From Gemmatimonas groenlandica (GTDB lineage Bacteria; Gemmatimonadota; Gemmatimonadetes; Gemmatimonadales; Gemmatimonadaceae), in NCBI RefSeq assembly GCF_013004105.1, contig NZ_CP053085.1:1116001-1180000 (forward strand): DNA of 64,000 bases, in the 5' to 3' direction. The position numbers and the translations under genes were made by a program. The first letter of the stretch is position 1. Every line of letters starts with the position of its first letter. The notes under the pieces are model-generated. The model was not told the DNA's origin. It saw only the letters and a list, made by a program, of their open reading frames with translations, and ran no database searches. Shown here in pieces: positions 30,063-39,597 of the stretch.

Positions 30063-30811
30063 TGCGCATCGATGTGCTGCTCGGCGAAGCGCAAGTTGCG
30101 CCCGCCGATGTGGCGGATCGTGTCGTCGTGGTGATTGACGTGCTACGCGCGGCAACCACGGTGGCCGCCGCGCTCGACGCAGGCGCGCGCGCCGTGATCC
30201 CGTTCGAGACCGTCGACGAGACCGCCTCGCGAGCGAAGGCTTACGCGCGCGGCGAGGTTCAGCTGGCGGGTGAGCGACGCATGATGAAGATCGATGGCTT
30301 CGACCTGGGCAATTCTCCTGCCGAGTACACACCGGCATCGGTCGAAGGGCGGACGATTCTATATACGACGACCAACGGCACTTTGGCGTTGGCCGCATCG
30401 CACGGGGCGCGCGCGTGCTACTTTGCCGCCTTCGTGAATGTGACGGCGACCGTCGCCTCCGTGCGGGCCGCGATCGAACAGGGCGGGGACGTCACCATCA
30501 TCTGCGCCGGCCATGAGCGGCACGTCGCACTCGAGGACGTCGTCTGCGCCGGACGGCTGGTGCGCGGCATTAGCGCTGGTCTCGAGAGCGTCACGCGCGG
30601 CGATGGTGCGCGCGTGGCCGAGATGGCGGAGCGGCCGTTCCAAGGAGGAGTGGCGTCGGTGGCGCTGGAAGCCGGACACGCGAGGTCGTTGGTTGCCGCC
30701 GGCTTTGAGCGCGATGTGGACATGTGCCTGACGCTCGATCGCTATGATCGGTCGGTGCGATACCAGGATCGACAGCTTCAGCTCGAGCCCGCGACTCGCA
30801 CGGACCACTGA
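30062..30811 (+). CDS. comB: 2-phosphosulfolactate phosphatase family protein
   Basis: Protein of about 250 residues of the ComB family, which removes phosphate from 2-phosphosulfolactate. Visible signature stretches are VVVIDVLRAATTVAAALDAG at the start, GERRMMKIDGFDLGNSPAEY, and TTTNGTLAL followed by a C-terminal acidic tail. In methanogens the enzyme belongs to coenzyme M synthesis. Many bacteria have a homologue whose role is less clear. GTG 30062 overlaps the accC stop by one base, and ftsK starts two bases after the stop. No other sulfolactate gene is seen nearby. Confidence 0.87.
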
Positions 30812-30813
30812 GC

Positions 30814-33153
30814 ATGGAACCCGCTGTGCTGCGTCGGGAGCTTTCGGCGATCGCGCTGACGTTGCTCGCGGTATTCCTCACCGGCGCACTGATCTTCAAT
30901 GCCCCCGATGCCGGACAGTTGTGCCTCGAGGCCACCGGCGTCTTTGGACCCGCGGGTACCTGGGCGCGCTGTGCGCTGGTGAGCACCGTCGGCATTCCCG
31001 GAGCGGCGATCGTCGCCATGGGGTGCTTGGTGGTCGCGCTCACGCTCTTTGGACGGATTGCGCGTGCCGACGATGCGAGCGACTGGGGCGTGCTCTTCGC
31101 AGGCACCGTGACGTTGGTGCCGGTGGCGATAGGGCTCGCGCTCGGCGGCGAACCGTCGGCCTCGGATGCTTCCGGACTCTGGGGGAGCTTCGCCGCGCAC
31201 TATCTGCGCAAAGGACTCGGCTCGGCTGGGGCTTGGGTGTTCTTTCTGTTGGCCACGAGTGCCCTCACCGTAGCGACCCTACGTTGGAATCCGATTCGCC
31301 TACTGCTCGGCCCCGGACGGAGCGTGCATGAGGCGGGCGGCGAGGCTGAGACGAGCGACCGGACGGCTGTTACTGGCCGCAAGCGCCGAACGCTGGCGCA
31401 GCAGCTCGAACCGGAACCAGAGGAGCTGCCGGCAATCGATCCAGTGTTGGCGCGTGATGTCCTCGCGCTCGACAAGCCGGACGCGCGGTACGCGCCGCCG
31501 GAGTCCGTCCGCGACAGCGCGAAAGCGAAGAAGGCCGCGAAAGAATCGACGCGTCCAGCCGCCGCCGTGGAAGCGGCACTCGACGCGTCATCGGAACCGT
31601 CGCCCTTTAGCGATGACTTGCCGCCCACGGATCTGCTGACCGCTGCGCCGGCCCGCAATGCCGACGCCGGCAAACGCGAGCTCGATTTAGCGGGCGAAAA
31701 GCTGATGTCGACGCTTCGCACGTTCAAGGTCGACGGCGAATTGGTCGGGCGGACGACGGGACCGACCGTGACGCAATTCGAAATCGAGCCGGCTCCCGGC
31801 GTGAAAGTGCGACAGATCGCCGCGTTGGCCGATGACCTGGCGTTGGCGATGCGGGCGCCGAGCATTCGCATCGTCGCGCCCATTCCGGGGCGTGGTGCGG
31901 TTGGTGTCGAGGTGCCCAACCCGACGCCGGAAATGGTGGTGCTGCGCGAGGTGCTGGAGTCGACCGAGTTCCGCCAGATGCGCGCCGCTCTGCCGATCGC
32001 ACTCGGAAAGGACCTCGAGGGGCGTGCCGTGATCGCCGACTTGGCGAAGATGCCGCACCTGCTGATCGCCGGCGCTACGGGTTCCGGAAAATCGGTCTGT
32101 GTGAACACGATCATTACGAGCCTTGCGTACCGCCACACGCCGCGCACGCTGCGCTTCCTGATGGTCGATCCCAAAATGGTCGAACTCAGCGTGTACAACA
32201 CGTTACCGCACTTGCGACACAAGGTGATCACCGACAATCGCGATGCGGCGTCGGTGTTGAAGTGGGCCGTGATGGAGATGCAGGACCGCTACCGATTGCT
32301 CGAAGCGAATGCGTGTCGCAACCTGCAGGAGTTCAATCGTCGCGTGCAGCAGCACGCTGATGGCGAAGGGGCACCGGTGCAGAAGCCGCGCAACCTCGAG
32401 GTGGCCTTCGAGGATCGCACGTATACCGGCGGCGTACTGCCGTACATCGTCGTCGTGATCGACGAAATGGCCGACCTGATGATGACGGTGCAGGGCGAAG
32501 TCGAAACGCCGATCGCGATGCTCGCGCAGAAGGCGCGCGCGATCGGGATTCACCTGATTCTGGCCACGCAGCGACCCAGCGTCAACGTGATTACCGGCCT
32601 GATCAAGGCGAATTTTCCGTGCCGGATTGCATTTCGTGTGGCGTCGCAGGTGGACAGTCGGACGATCATCGATGGCGCGGGGGCCGAAGCGCTGCTCGGC
32701 AACGGCGACATGCTGTTCATCCCGCCGGGCAAGTCAGAACCCGCGCGACTGCAGGGCGCATATCTCTCCAGTGAGGATACGGAACGACTGCTCAAATGGT
32801 ACGAGGATGCCCGCGCCCGTCATGACGCTGGCGAAGGCATCACGGCGGAACCGGATATTCTGGAAACCGTGCGTGCCCTCGAAGCGAAGGGTGATGGCGG
32901 CGACGATGACGATGGCGACCGCACCTCAGACGACCGGGATGCGCGCTTTCGTGAAGCCGCGGAAGTGGTGATCCAGCATCGCCAAGGATCTACCTCGCTG
33001 TTGCAGCGGCGGCTGAAAATCGGATACGGACGTGCCGCCCGTATCATCGATCAGTTGGAAGCGGCCGGCGTACTCGCGCCGTCCGAAGGCGCGGCGCGTC
33101 CACGTGACGTGCTGGTGGGTGTACAGGATTTAGACCGCATCTGCGGCTCCTGA
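30814..33153 (+). CDS. ftsK: DNA translocase FtsK/SpoIIIE
   Basis: Septal DNA pump of 779 residues that clears chromosome termini during division. Four hydrophobic segments lie in the first 160 residues. An acidic/Ala-rich linker runs to about 290, then the alpha/beta motor domain with P-loop Lys426 in AGATGSGKSVCVN, Walker B in YIVVVIDEMADL, and IGIHLILATQRPSVNVITGL. The C-terminal gamma winged-helix (FREAAEVVIQHRQGSTSLLQ) should read KOPS-like sequences. It is the last gene of the aroQ-to-ftsK run; the next gene is 150 bases on. I see no strong terminator after it. Confidence 0.95.
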   Translation: MEPAVLRRELSAIALTLLAVFLTGALIFNAPDAGQLCLEATGVFGPAGTWARCALVSTVGIPGAAIVAMGCLVVALTLFGRIARADDASDWGVLFAGTVTLVPVAIGLALGGEPSASDASGLWGSFAAHYLRKGLGSAGAWVFFLLATSALTVATLRWNPIRLLLGPGRSVHEAGGEAETSDRTAVTGRKRRTLAQQLEPEPEELPAIDPVLARDVLALDKPDARYAPPESVRDSAKAKKAAKESTRPAAAVEAALDASSEPSPFSDDLPPTDLLTAAPARNADAGKRELDLAGEKLMSTLRTFKVDGELVGRTTGPTVTQFEIEPAPGVKVRQIAALADDLALAMRAPSIRIVAPIPGRGAVGVEVPNPTPEMVVLREVLESTEFRQMRAALPIALGKDLEGRAVIADLAKMPHLLIAGATGSGKSVCVNTIITSLAYRHTPRTLRFLMVDPKMVELSVYNTLPHLRHKVITDNRDAASVLKWAVMEMQDRYRLLEANACRNLQEFNRRVQQHADGEGAPVQKPRNLEVAFEDRTYTGGVLPYIVVVIDEMADLMMTVQGEVETPIAMLAQKARAIGIHLILATQRPSVNVITGLIKANFPCRIAFRVASQVDSRTIIDGAGAEALLGNGDMLFIPPGKSEPARLQGAYLSSEDTERLLKWYEDARARHDAGEGITAEPDILETVRALEAKGDGGDDDDGDRTSDDRDARFREAAEVVIQHRQGSTSLLQRRLKIGYGRAARIIDQLEAAGVLAPSEGAARPRDVLVGVQDLDRICGS

Positions 33154-33303
33154 CTCCTGCAGATTCTCTGTTGACTCTCGTCACGGCGTATTGACGGCGT
33201 GCAACAGTCCGGCGAACATAGATACGGCTTGTCCCTCCTCTTCCCGCTCTCCTTCCCGCGGGCCGCCGGACCTCGACGTTTTTCCTCCCTCCCGAGGTGT
33301 TAG

Positions 33304-36270
33304 ATGTTTCTTCTCCGCGTTCGACAAGTACTTACTTCGACCCTGCTCGCGCTCGGCGCGCTGCCCGTGGTCGCCGCTGGGCTGGCGGCCCAATCCGGTA
33401 CGATTACCGGCAAGGTGACCAACGCCGAGAGCGGCCGTCCGATCGAGAACGCGACGATCAAGGCCGCCGTTGCTGGAGGCATGTCGTATGGTGCCGTTAG
33501 CGGCGCCGATGGCGCGTTCCGGATCGTGAATCTTCCCGACGGCTCCTACACCGTGAGCGTGTCGGCCATCGGTTTTGCGCCGAAAACCTCATCCAGTGTG
33601 CGGCCCGGTGCGGTGCTGACGATTGCGATGACCGCGCGCACGACCACACTCGATCAGACCGTGGTTACGGCGAGTCGCAGTCGTCCGGAAAAAGTGCTCG
33701 ATGCGCCGGCACAGATCTCCGTCGTTTCGAGCGAGCAGATCGCCGAACGGCCGGTCGTGACCGTAACGGATCACCTGCGTTCGAGCCCCGGCGTCGATGT
33801 GAGCCGCGGTGGTCTCGCTCAGTCGAACGTCGTCGCACGCGGCTTCAATAACGCGTTCAGCGGCAGCATGCTGATGCTGCAGGACTATCGCTTCGCCGGC
33901 GTGCCGTCGTTGCGCGTCAACGTTCCGTTCCTGTTCACCGGCACCAACGAAGACATCGACCGGATGGAGATCCTGCTCGGACCGGCGTCGGCCCTCTACG
34001 GACCGAACAGCTCGAACGGCGTGCTCCACATCATCACCAAGTCCCCGTTTGCGTCGCAGGGCACCACGATCAGTGTGGATGGCGGCGAGCGCTCCATCAT
34101 TCGTACCGGCCTGCGTCACGCCGGCAAGCTGAATGAGAAGGCGGCATACAAGGTCTCGGGTGAGTACATGCAGGGTAAGGATTGGGAGTACAACGATCTG
34201 AAGGAACCCAAGATCTTCAGCACGTCGTTGGTGGTGCCCGAGTCGCGCCGCGGCAAGGCGAGCCAGCGTGACTTCGATCTCCAGCGCTTCACGGGCGAGG
34301 CACGGCTCGATCTGCGCCCGCGTGAGGGCATGGAAGCCATCACGACGCTCGGCTACACGAAGATCGGCAGCGGTCTCGAACTCACCGGCACGAACGGCAC
34401 GGCGCAGATCAAGAACTGGTCGTACACGAATCTTCAGCAGCGTTTCCGCTGGAATCGTCTCTTCGCTCAGGCTTTCATCAACGCCAGCGACGCCGGCAAT
34501 GAGAACGCGCTCGACGACAAGGGCACGTTTCTGCTCGGCTCTGGTCAGCCGATCGTCGACAAGTCCCGCGTCGTCGCCACGCAGCTTCAGCATGGCTTCG
34601 AAATGGGCAAGAAGCAGAGCTTCACCTATGGACTCGATTACATCTGGACGAATCCGCAGACCGGCAACACCACGAACGGCGTAAACGAGGACGTCGACAA
34701 CGTCACCGAGTACGGCGCGTATCTCCAGTCCTCGACGAAGCCGACCGAGAAGATCGAACTGCTGCTCGCGGCCCGTGGTGATGCGAACAACGTGATCGAA
34801 GGACAGTTCTTCTCACCGCGTGCGGCGCTGATCTTCCGCCCCACGCCGAATCAGAATCTCCGCTTCACGTATAACCGCGCGTTCTCGACGCCGGCGAACT
34901 TCTCGTTCTTCCTCGATCTGCTCGCCGCGCCCAACGTCGGTGGCTCGGGCTTCGACGTGCGTGCCCGTGGCAATCCACCGAAGGAAGGCTTCCAGTTCCG
35001 TCGCGACTGCACCAGCAGTGCGGTTTCGGGTCTGTGCATGAAGTCGCGTCTCGCCGGCGGTGGTCAGTTCGTCGGTGCCAACGCGGCGGCTGCGTTCGGC
35101 CCGCTCATCGGTGCCAACGCCGGCGCGCTCAATCCGAGCGTCACGGCTGGCATTCAGGGCGCGCTGCAGCAGGCCGGTTTCCCGGCGGCAACCGCCGCGG
35201 CGCTGGCTCCGGGACTCGCCACGGGTCTCATCCAGCACCTCGCGACCCGCGCGCCGACGTCCGCCGAGCTGAGCACGCGACTTTCGATCATCGGTACGTC
35301 GACGCCGCTGCAGGCGGCGCAGGTGGCCGACATCGATCCGCTGCGGGCCTCGTTCAACAACACGTTCGAAGTGGGCTACAAGGGTCGCATCGGCAGCCGC
35401 GTCGGCTTCGACATGTCGTTCTGGGGGCAGGAGCGTGGGGACGTCGGCACGGCGTCGGCGATCGCCACGCCGAACGTCTTCTTCGGCGACACGACCCAGC
35501 TCAAGGGCTACATCTCGGGTCAGACGACGTCGTATTTGACGACGGCGCTGCAGCAGGCGGCCGGTTTGCCGGTGGGTAATGCCACGGCGCTGGCGACCGG
35601 CATCGGCGCGGCCCTCGGACCGAGCCTCGGCCGCAGCTTTGCTCCCGCGCCGTTGGGCGTCGTGACCTTCGACAACGCCACGAGCACGAGCACGGATCTC
35701 TATCTCACGTACTCCAGCGTCGGCAAGTCGATCTGGGTGCGCGGACTCGACCTCGCGACCGACATCTCGGCAACCGATCGCGTGACGGTGGACCTGTCCT
35801 ACAGCTGGCAGAGCCAGAACATCTTCCGCAGCGTCCCGGGTGGAAACAACCTGCCGCTGATGTCGAACTCGCCGAACTCCCGTGGTTCGCTCGGCATGCG
35901 GTATCGGAACGATGAGAACGGCCTGGGCTTCGAGCTCCGCACGCGCTACAACGAAGCGTACCCCGTGAACTCGAGCTACTACACCACGAACTTCGCATTC
36001 CCGATCGCTGCCGGTCAGCCCGGCGCCGTGGCGAATGCGTCGGGTGGTGCCAATCGTTGCAGCCCGGCGCCTGCCGGAACGTTCTGCTACGAGAATGTGC
36101 CGGAGGCGCTCACGGTCGACGCGCAGGTGTCCAAGCGCTTCGACCTCGGCAGCCAGAAGCTCATGTGGTCGCTCAATGCACAGAACATGTTCGACAATCG
36201 CATGCGCACGTTCCCCGGCGTGCCGGAGACGGGCCGGTTGATCATGACGCGTCTGCAGTACTCCTTCTGA
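33304..36270 (+). CDS. TonB-dependent receptor with N-terminal carboxypeptidase-regulatory-like domain
   Basis: Outer-membrane active transporter of 988 residues. A signal peptide (LLALGALPVVAAGLAAQS) is followed by a CarboxypepD_reg-like domain (about 30-110, GTITGKVTNAESGRPIENAT), a TonB-box-like region (TLDQTVVTASRS, around 117-128), the plug domain (VTVTDHLRSSPGVDVSRGGL, ALYGPNSSNGVLHI) and a beta-barrel ending in RLQYSF, with the terminal Phe typical of barrel proteins. Residues about 580-670 form an Ala/Gly-rich, probably helical insert in the barrel part, with a second smaller one near 750-785. Substrate is unknown. The TonB-C-like protein at 3425 could energise it. Confidence 0.93.
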   Translation: MFLLRVRQVLTSTLLALGALPVVAAGLAAQSGTITGKVTNAESGRPIENATIKAAVAGGMSYGAVSGADGAFRIVNLPDGSYTVSVSAIGFAPKTSSSVRPGAVLTIAMTARTTTLDQTVVTASRSRPEKVLDAPAQISVVSSEQIAERPVVTVTDHLRSSPGVDVSRGGLAQSNVVARGFNNAFSGSMLMLQDYRFAGVPSLRVNVPFLFTGTNEDIDRMEILLGPASALYGPNSSNGVLHIITKSPFASQGTTISVDGGERSIIRTGLRHAGKLNEKAAYKVSGEYMQGKDWEYNDLKEPKIFSTSLVVPESRRGKASQRDFDLQRFTGEARLDLRPREGMEAITTLGYTKIGSGLELTGTNGTAQIKNWSYTNLQQRFRWNRLFAQAFINASDAGNENALDDKGTFLLGSGQPIVDKSRVVATQLQHGFEMGKKQSFTYGLDYIWTNPQTGNTTNGVNEDVDNVTEYGAYLQSSTKPTEKIELLLAARGDANNVIEGQFFSPRAALIFRPTPNQNLRFTYNRAFSTPANFSFFLDLLAAPNVGGSGFDVRARGNPPKEGFQFRRDCTSSAVSGLCMKSRLAGGGQFVGANAAAAFGPLIGANAGALNPSVTAGIQGALQQAGFPAATAAALAPGLATGLIQHLATRAPTSAELSTRLSIIGTSTPLQAAQVADIDPLRASFNNTFEVGYKGRIGSRVGFDMSFWGQERGDVGTASAIATPNVFFGDTTQLKGYISGQTTSYLTTALQQAAGLPVGNATALATGIGAALGPSLGRSFAPAPLGVVTFDNATSTSTDLYLTYSSVGKSIWVRGLDLATDISATDRVTVDLSYSWQSQNIFRSVPGGNNLPLMSNSPNSRGSLGMRYRNDENGLGFELRTRYNEAYPVNSSYYTTNFAFPIAAGQPGAVANASGGANRCSPAPAGTFCYENVPEALTVDAQVSKRFDLGSQKLMWSLNAQNMFDNRMRTFPGVPETGRLIMTRLQYSF

Positions 36271-36277
36271 TCCGGCG

Positions 36278-36308
36278 GTGCACCGGGCGGGCAACATGCC
36301 CGGTGCAC
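36278..36308 (+). terminator. Hairpin after the TonB-dependent receptor gene
   Basis: An 11-base perfect stem (GTGCACCGGGC and its complement at 36298-36308) with a nine-base loop lies just after the receptor stop. There is no U-tract, so it may be a processing/stability hairpin or a weak terminator acting with the second hairpin just downstream. Confidence 0.55.
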
Positions 36309-36330
36309 GACGGAGACGGCACGGAGTTGA

Positions 36331-36365
36331 CGAGGGGGCGGTGCACACGGTGCGCCGCCCCCTCG
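36331..36365 (+). terminator. Second GC-rich hairpin before the glycerophosphodiesterase gene
   Basis: A perfect 11-base stem CGAGGGGGCGG (36331-36341) pairs with CCGCCCCCTCG (36355-36365), with a 13-base loop. It follows the first hairpin and lies 22 bases before the next start codon, so it probably finishes the receptor transcript. It lacks a U-tract. Confidence 0.55.
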
Positions 36366-36376
36366 TGCATTCGCGC

Positions 36377-36382
36377 TATCTT
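36377..36382 (+). promoter_or_regulatory. Candidate -10 element giving a leaderless transcript of the phosphodiesterase gene
   Basis: TATCTT ends five bases before ATG 36388, so transcription starting six to seven bases after the hexamer would begin at or next to the start codon. There is no recognisable ribosome-binding site. No clear -35 is visible; the hairpin at 36331-36365 occupies that region. Confidence 0.35.
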
Positions 36383-36387
36383 GCAGC

Positions 36388-37173
36388 ATGATCCTGCTCG
36401 ACCTGAACGCCCGGCCGGTGATCGGACATCGCGGCAATCGCGCGCACGCGCCAGAGAACACCCTCGAGTCGTTGCGGGAGGCAGTGGCACTTGGCGTCGA
36501 TGCCGTCGAGTTCGATGTGCAGGTCTCGAGCGATGGGGTCTTGCTGCTCATGCACGACCTGACCATCGACCGGACTACCAGTGGGCGTGGAGCCGTCGCC
36601 AGCCAGACGTACGCAACCCTCCGTGCACATGACGCCGGAGCGCGTTTCACGACGGACGGTGGTCGCACCTTTCCGTGGCGTCATCGCGGCGTGGTGATTC
36701 CCTCGTTCGACGAAGTGGTCGAGTCGTTGCCGAGCACGCTGCCGCTGATCGTGGAGCTGAAGACGCCGGCCGCGTCGGCGGCGCTGCTCGCCGCCATCAT
36801 CCGACATCGCATCCAGCAGCGCGTGATCGTGGCCGGCTTCGAATCCGCCAGTACCCAGCCGCTGCGCGGGCAAGGCTTCGCCCTTGGTGCAAGTACACCT
36901 GACGTGGCGCGACTGCTGCTGCCGTCGCTGCTGCGTCGTTCTATTCCATCACCGTGGTATCAGGCGCTGTGCATTCCGCCGACCTACAACGGCTTCCCGT
37001 TGCCGATCGAAGCGATCACGCGAGCCGTGCGCAGCGCGCGCGTGGTCACGCACATCTGGACCGTGAACGCGCCAGAGAAGGCGGTGCAACTCTGGTCCCA
37101 GGGCGCGCAGGGAATCATCAGCGACGATCCCGCGGCCATTCTCGCCGCGCGCACACGCGCCGCGTTCGTTTGA
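36388..37173 (+). CDS. Glycerophosphodiester phosphodiesterase (GDPD family)
   Basis: TIM-barrel hydrolase of 261 residues that releases glycerol 3-phosphate from deacylated phospholipids. The catalytic histidine is in IGHRGNRAHAPENTLESL (residues 12-29), and EFDVQVSSDGVLLLMHD holds the metal ligands and the second histidine. LIVELKTP contains the later glutamate, and THIWTVNAPEKAVQLWSQGA is the family C-terminal signature. No signal peptide is seen, so it is cytoplasmic. It appears to have its own promoter. Confidence 0.92.
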   Translation: MILLDLNARPVIGHRGNRAHAPENTLESLREAVALGVDAVEFDVQVSSDGVLLLMHDLTIDRTTSGRGAVASQTYATLRAHDAGARFTTDGGRTFPWRHRGVVIPSFDEVVESLPSTLPLIVELKTPAASAALLAAIIRHRIQQRVIVAGFESASTQPLRGQGFALGASTPDVARLLLPSLLRRSIPSPWYQALCIPPTYNGFPLPIEAITRAVRSARVVTHIWTVNAPEKAVQLWSQGAQGIISDDPAAILAARTRAAFV

Positions 37174-37230
37174 GCTCGCCGGCGCACTTCTGGTGACACA
37201 CGATGTGGGCGGTCACCGTAACGTGCGCCC

Positions 37231-37596
37231 ATGACGAAACAACGACAGGCGCTCGGGCTGTTGGGTGAACGCATCGCGGCGCGGTGGATGCGGCGCGATG
37301 GATGGGAGTTCGTCGCTCATCGTTTCCGCAGCGGGCATCGCGATATCGACCTGATCATGCGACGCGGAAACGACATTGCGTTCGTGGAAGTGAAGGCGAG
37401 GCGCGGGGAGGCGTTCGGACAGCCGGTCGAGGCGGTGCACTTCCGGAAACGCCGGGAACTCGGCCGCAGCGCCCGCGTTTGGGTGGATCGACACGGTACT
37501 CCGGAGCTGACGTATCGCTTCGACGTGGTCGGAATCCTTATTTCCGGTCAGAATGTCCGAGTTCAGCACGTGGAGAATGCGTTTCTACTGCCCTGA
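37231..37596 (+). CDS. YraN family (UPF0102) putative endonuclease
   Basis: Small protein of 121 residues with the PD-(D/E)xK nuclease-like core of the UPF0102 family. GLLGERIAARWMRRDGWEFV is the N-terminal helix, HRDIDLIMRRGNDIAFVEVK carries the catalytic-like Asp and Glu-x-Lys, and the Arg-rich RKRRELGR follows. The family is often near recA or replication genes and may process DNA or RNA, but a function is not established. It stands alone between the phosphodiesterase gene and recA. Confidence 0.85.
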   Translation: MTKQRQALGLLGERIAARWMRRDGWEFVAHRFRSGHRDIDLIMRRGNDIAFVEVKARRGEAFGQPVEAVHFRKRRELGRSARVWVDRHGTPELTYRFDVVGILISGQNVRVQHVENAFLLP

Positions 37597-37616
37597 AATC
37601 AGACAGTGCAGGGGAG

Positions 37617-37645
37617 TTGTCCACATGGAAGGTTCTTCGTATTTT
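37617..37645 (+). promoter_or_regulatory. Candidate recA promoter
   Basis: TTGTCC at 37617-37622 and TATTTT at 37640-37645 are spaced by exactly 17 bases, about 100 bases upstream of the recA ATG at 37746 and just after the yraN stop. I see no clear LexA-type inverted repeat around it, so SOS control is not evident from sequence. Confidence 0.6.
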
Positions 37646-37745
37646 ATTCGGGTCTTGGCCCTGCTCGCGTTCCCGGTAGATTCTCGCGAGCCAGGGCATG
37701 GCGGCTTCACCACTCACGACGGCGGTATCTATGGCGGGCACAGTG

Positions 37746-38774
37746 ATGTCAGACGACAAGCGCAAGGCCCTGGCGCTCGCAGTCGCACAGATCGAAAAGA
37801 GCTGCGGCAAGGGTTCGATCATGCGCCTCGGTACCGATTCGAAAGTGCGTGTCGAATCGATTCCGACTGGCGCCATCAATCTCGATGCGGCGATCGGCGT
37901 GGGCGGCATTCCGCGCGGCCGCGTCACCGAGATCTACGGACCGGAATCCAGCGGTAAGACCACGCTCTGCTTGCACGTGGTGGCGAACGCGCAGAAGCTG
38001 GGCGGCGTGGCGGCCTTCATCGACGCGGAGCACGCGCTCGACACCGAGTACGCCAAGAAGCTCGGCGTCGATGTCGAGAACATGCTGATCTCCCAGCCCG
38101 ACACCGGTGAGCAGGCGCTCGAGATCTGTGAAATCCTCGTGCGCTCCGGTGCCGTCGACGTCATCGTGATCGACTCCGTCGCCGCGCTGGTGCCGAAAGC
38201 GGAAATCGAAGGCGACATGGGCGACTCCCACGTCGGTCTGCAGGCGCGCTTGATGAGTCAGGCGCTGCGAAAGCTGACAGGCGCGATCGCGCGCTCGAAG
38301 ACCTCGGTGATCTTCATCAACCAGCTGCGCGAAAAGATCGGTGTGATGTTCGGTAATCCGGAGACGACGACCGGTGGAAAGGCGCTCAAGTTCTACGCTT
38401 CGGTGCGCCTCGACATCCGTCGCATCGGACCCGTCAAGGACAAGGAAGAGGTGATCGGCTCGCATGTCCGCGTGAAGGTCGTTAAGAACAAAGTCGCGCC
38501 GCCGTTCAAGCAGGCCGAATTCGACATCATGTACGCGGAAGGCATCAGTCACACGTCACTGCTCGTCGACATCGGCTCAGAGGCCGGCATCATCGACAAG
38601 GCTGGCGCTTGGTACAGCTACGGCACGCAGCGCATCGGGCAGGGCCGTGAAAACGCGAAGATGTTCCTCAAGGACAACCCAGTGCTCATGGCCGAGATCG
38701 AAGAGAAGGTCAAGGTGTTGCTTGGCGTGAAGGCGGCCGAAGCACCTGGCGCGCCTGAAGAGACCGAGGAGTAG
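37746..38774 (+). CDS. recA: RecA recombinase
   Basis: DNA strand-exchange protein of 342 residues from ATG 37746. The P-loop has Lys71 in [11 protein letters not shown], Walker B is [20 protein letters not shown], and the DNA-binding loops lie in [20 protein letters not shown] and nearby. The N-terminal [20 protein letters not shown] aligns with the RecA start; in-frame ATGs at 37698 and 37731 would add 16 or 5 residues. recX follows through a structured region at 38803-38885. The C-terminal tail is acidic ([12 protein letters not shown]), as usual. Confidence 0.97.
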   Translation: MSDDKRKALALAVAQIEKSCGKGSIMRLGTDSKVRVESIPTGAINLDAAIGVGGIPRGRVTEIYGPESSGKTTLCLHVVANAQKLGGVAAFIDAEHALDTEYAKKLGVDVENMLISQPDTGEQALEICEILVRSGAVDVIVIDSVAALVPKAEIEGDMGDSHVGLQARLMSQALRKLTGAIARSKTSVIFINQLREKIGVMFGNPETTTGGKALKFYASVRLDIRRIGPVKDKEEVIGSHVRVKVVKNKVAPPFKQAEFDIMYAEGISHTSLLVDIGSEAGIIDKAGAWYSYGTQRIGQGRENAKMFLKDNPVLMAEIEEKVKVLLGVKAAEAPGAPEETEE

Positions 38775-38802
38775 TACGCGGTATCTGCCGCATGTGTGAA
38801 CG

Positions 38803-38885
38803 AAAAGAGGGCCGAGGGGTGGCTTGCGATGTGAAGTGGTGCCCGGATCACCACGGCTCATTGTGAGTAGCCCCTCGGCTCTTTT
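38803..38885 (+). promoter_or_regulatory. Structured recA-recX junction (terminator or attenuator-like)
   Basis: AAAAGAG-GG-CCGAGGGG (38803-38819) can pair with CCCCTCGGCTCTTTT (38871-38885), giving a 15-base-pair stem with a two-base bulge around a 51-base interior. That interior holds its own 6-base stem, GTGGTG with CACCAC. The outer stem ends in a CTTTT tract. The plus-strand transcript can therefore form a large branched hairpin overlapping the proposed recX start, which could limit read-through from recA. No experimental evidence is available. Confidence 0.55.
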
Positions 38886-39570
38886 CGTACCCGCTCCTGA
38901 GCCAGGGACCGGGCCCGGCACCGTCAAGACGGTGCTGGAATCGTCGCGTCGGCCGGGACGATTCGTCCTCACGCTCGCCGACGGACGCATCTTCACGGTG
39001 GCGATCGGCGCGCTGACCGAGACCGGCGCCACGCGTTCCGGCGTAGAACTCGATGCCGAGGCGGTGGCCTACCTTGTCCGAGAGTCGGCTATCACGGACC
39101 TGAGCGATCGCGCCGTGGGTGCGCTCGCCCGTGGTCGGAAAACGCGCCGCGAGCTCGAAATTCGTCTCCGGCGGGTGCAGCCGGATGCCGCGCTGATCGC
39201 CGAGGCGCTCGACCGCCTGACCGCCATCGGCGTACTGTCCGACGAAGACGTCGCGCACGCGGAGGCGGCCGCTCGGCTCCGACGCGGCGAGGCTCCAGCC
39301 AAAGTGCGGCAGGTGCTTCGGCGCAAAGGCGTCGAAGGGCGAACGGTAAACGACGCCGTGACCGCAGCCATCAGTGAAGACGGCTTCGATGAGCTGGCGG
39401 CGTGCCGCGCGCTAGCGGAGAAGCGAGTGCGCGCCCTCGGTTCCAAGGAGCCGGCGGTCCTTCGACGACGTCTGGTCGCGTTTCTGCAGCGCCGCGGCTT
39501 TGGCGGCAGCGTGATCGGACAGGTGCTGCGCGAGGTGCTCGGACGGCAATCTGAAATCGAGAGCGAGTAG
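38863..39570 (+). CDS. recX: RecX regulatory protein
   Basis: Inhibitor/modulator of RecA filaments, about 235 residues from GTG 38863. The helical three-repeat architecture is visible: AVGALARGRKTRRELEIRLR, IAEALDRLTAIGVLSDEDVA and AEAAARLRRGEAPAKVRQVL, then the C-terminal repeat AFLQRRGFGGSVIGQVLREV. The start is uncertain. The frame is open back to ATG 38824, but that codon lies inside the structured junction, and a GTG at 38932 is also possible. Its place after recA and before alaS is typical. Confidence 0.88.
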   Translation: MSSPSALFVPAPEPGTGPGTVKTVLESSRRPGRFVLTLADGRIFTVAIGALTETGATRSGVELDAEAVAYLVRESAITDLSDRAVGALARGRKTRRELEIRLRRVQPDAALIAEALDRLTAIGVLSDEDVAHAEAAARLRRGEAPAKVRQVLRRKGVEGRTVNDAVTAAISEDGFDELAACRALAEKRVRALGSKEPAVLRRRLVAFLQRRGFGGSVIGQVLREVLGRQSEIESE

Positions 39571-39597
39571 ACCCCGCACATTGCACGCGCTGTCGTC

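Noticed and set aside
34813-36348. Minus-strand open frame of 511 codons opposite the TonB-dependent receptor
   Set aside because: Arg-rich translation without domains, fully antisense to a clear gene; a shadow of its codon bias.
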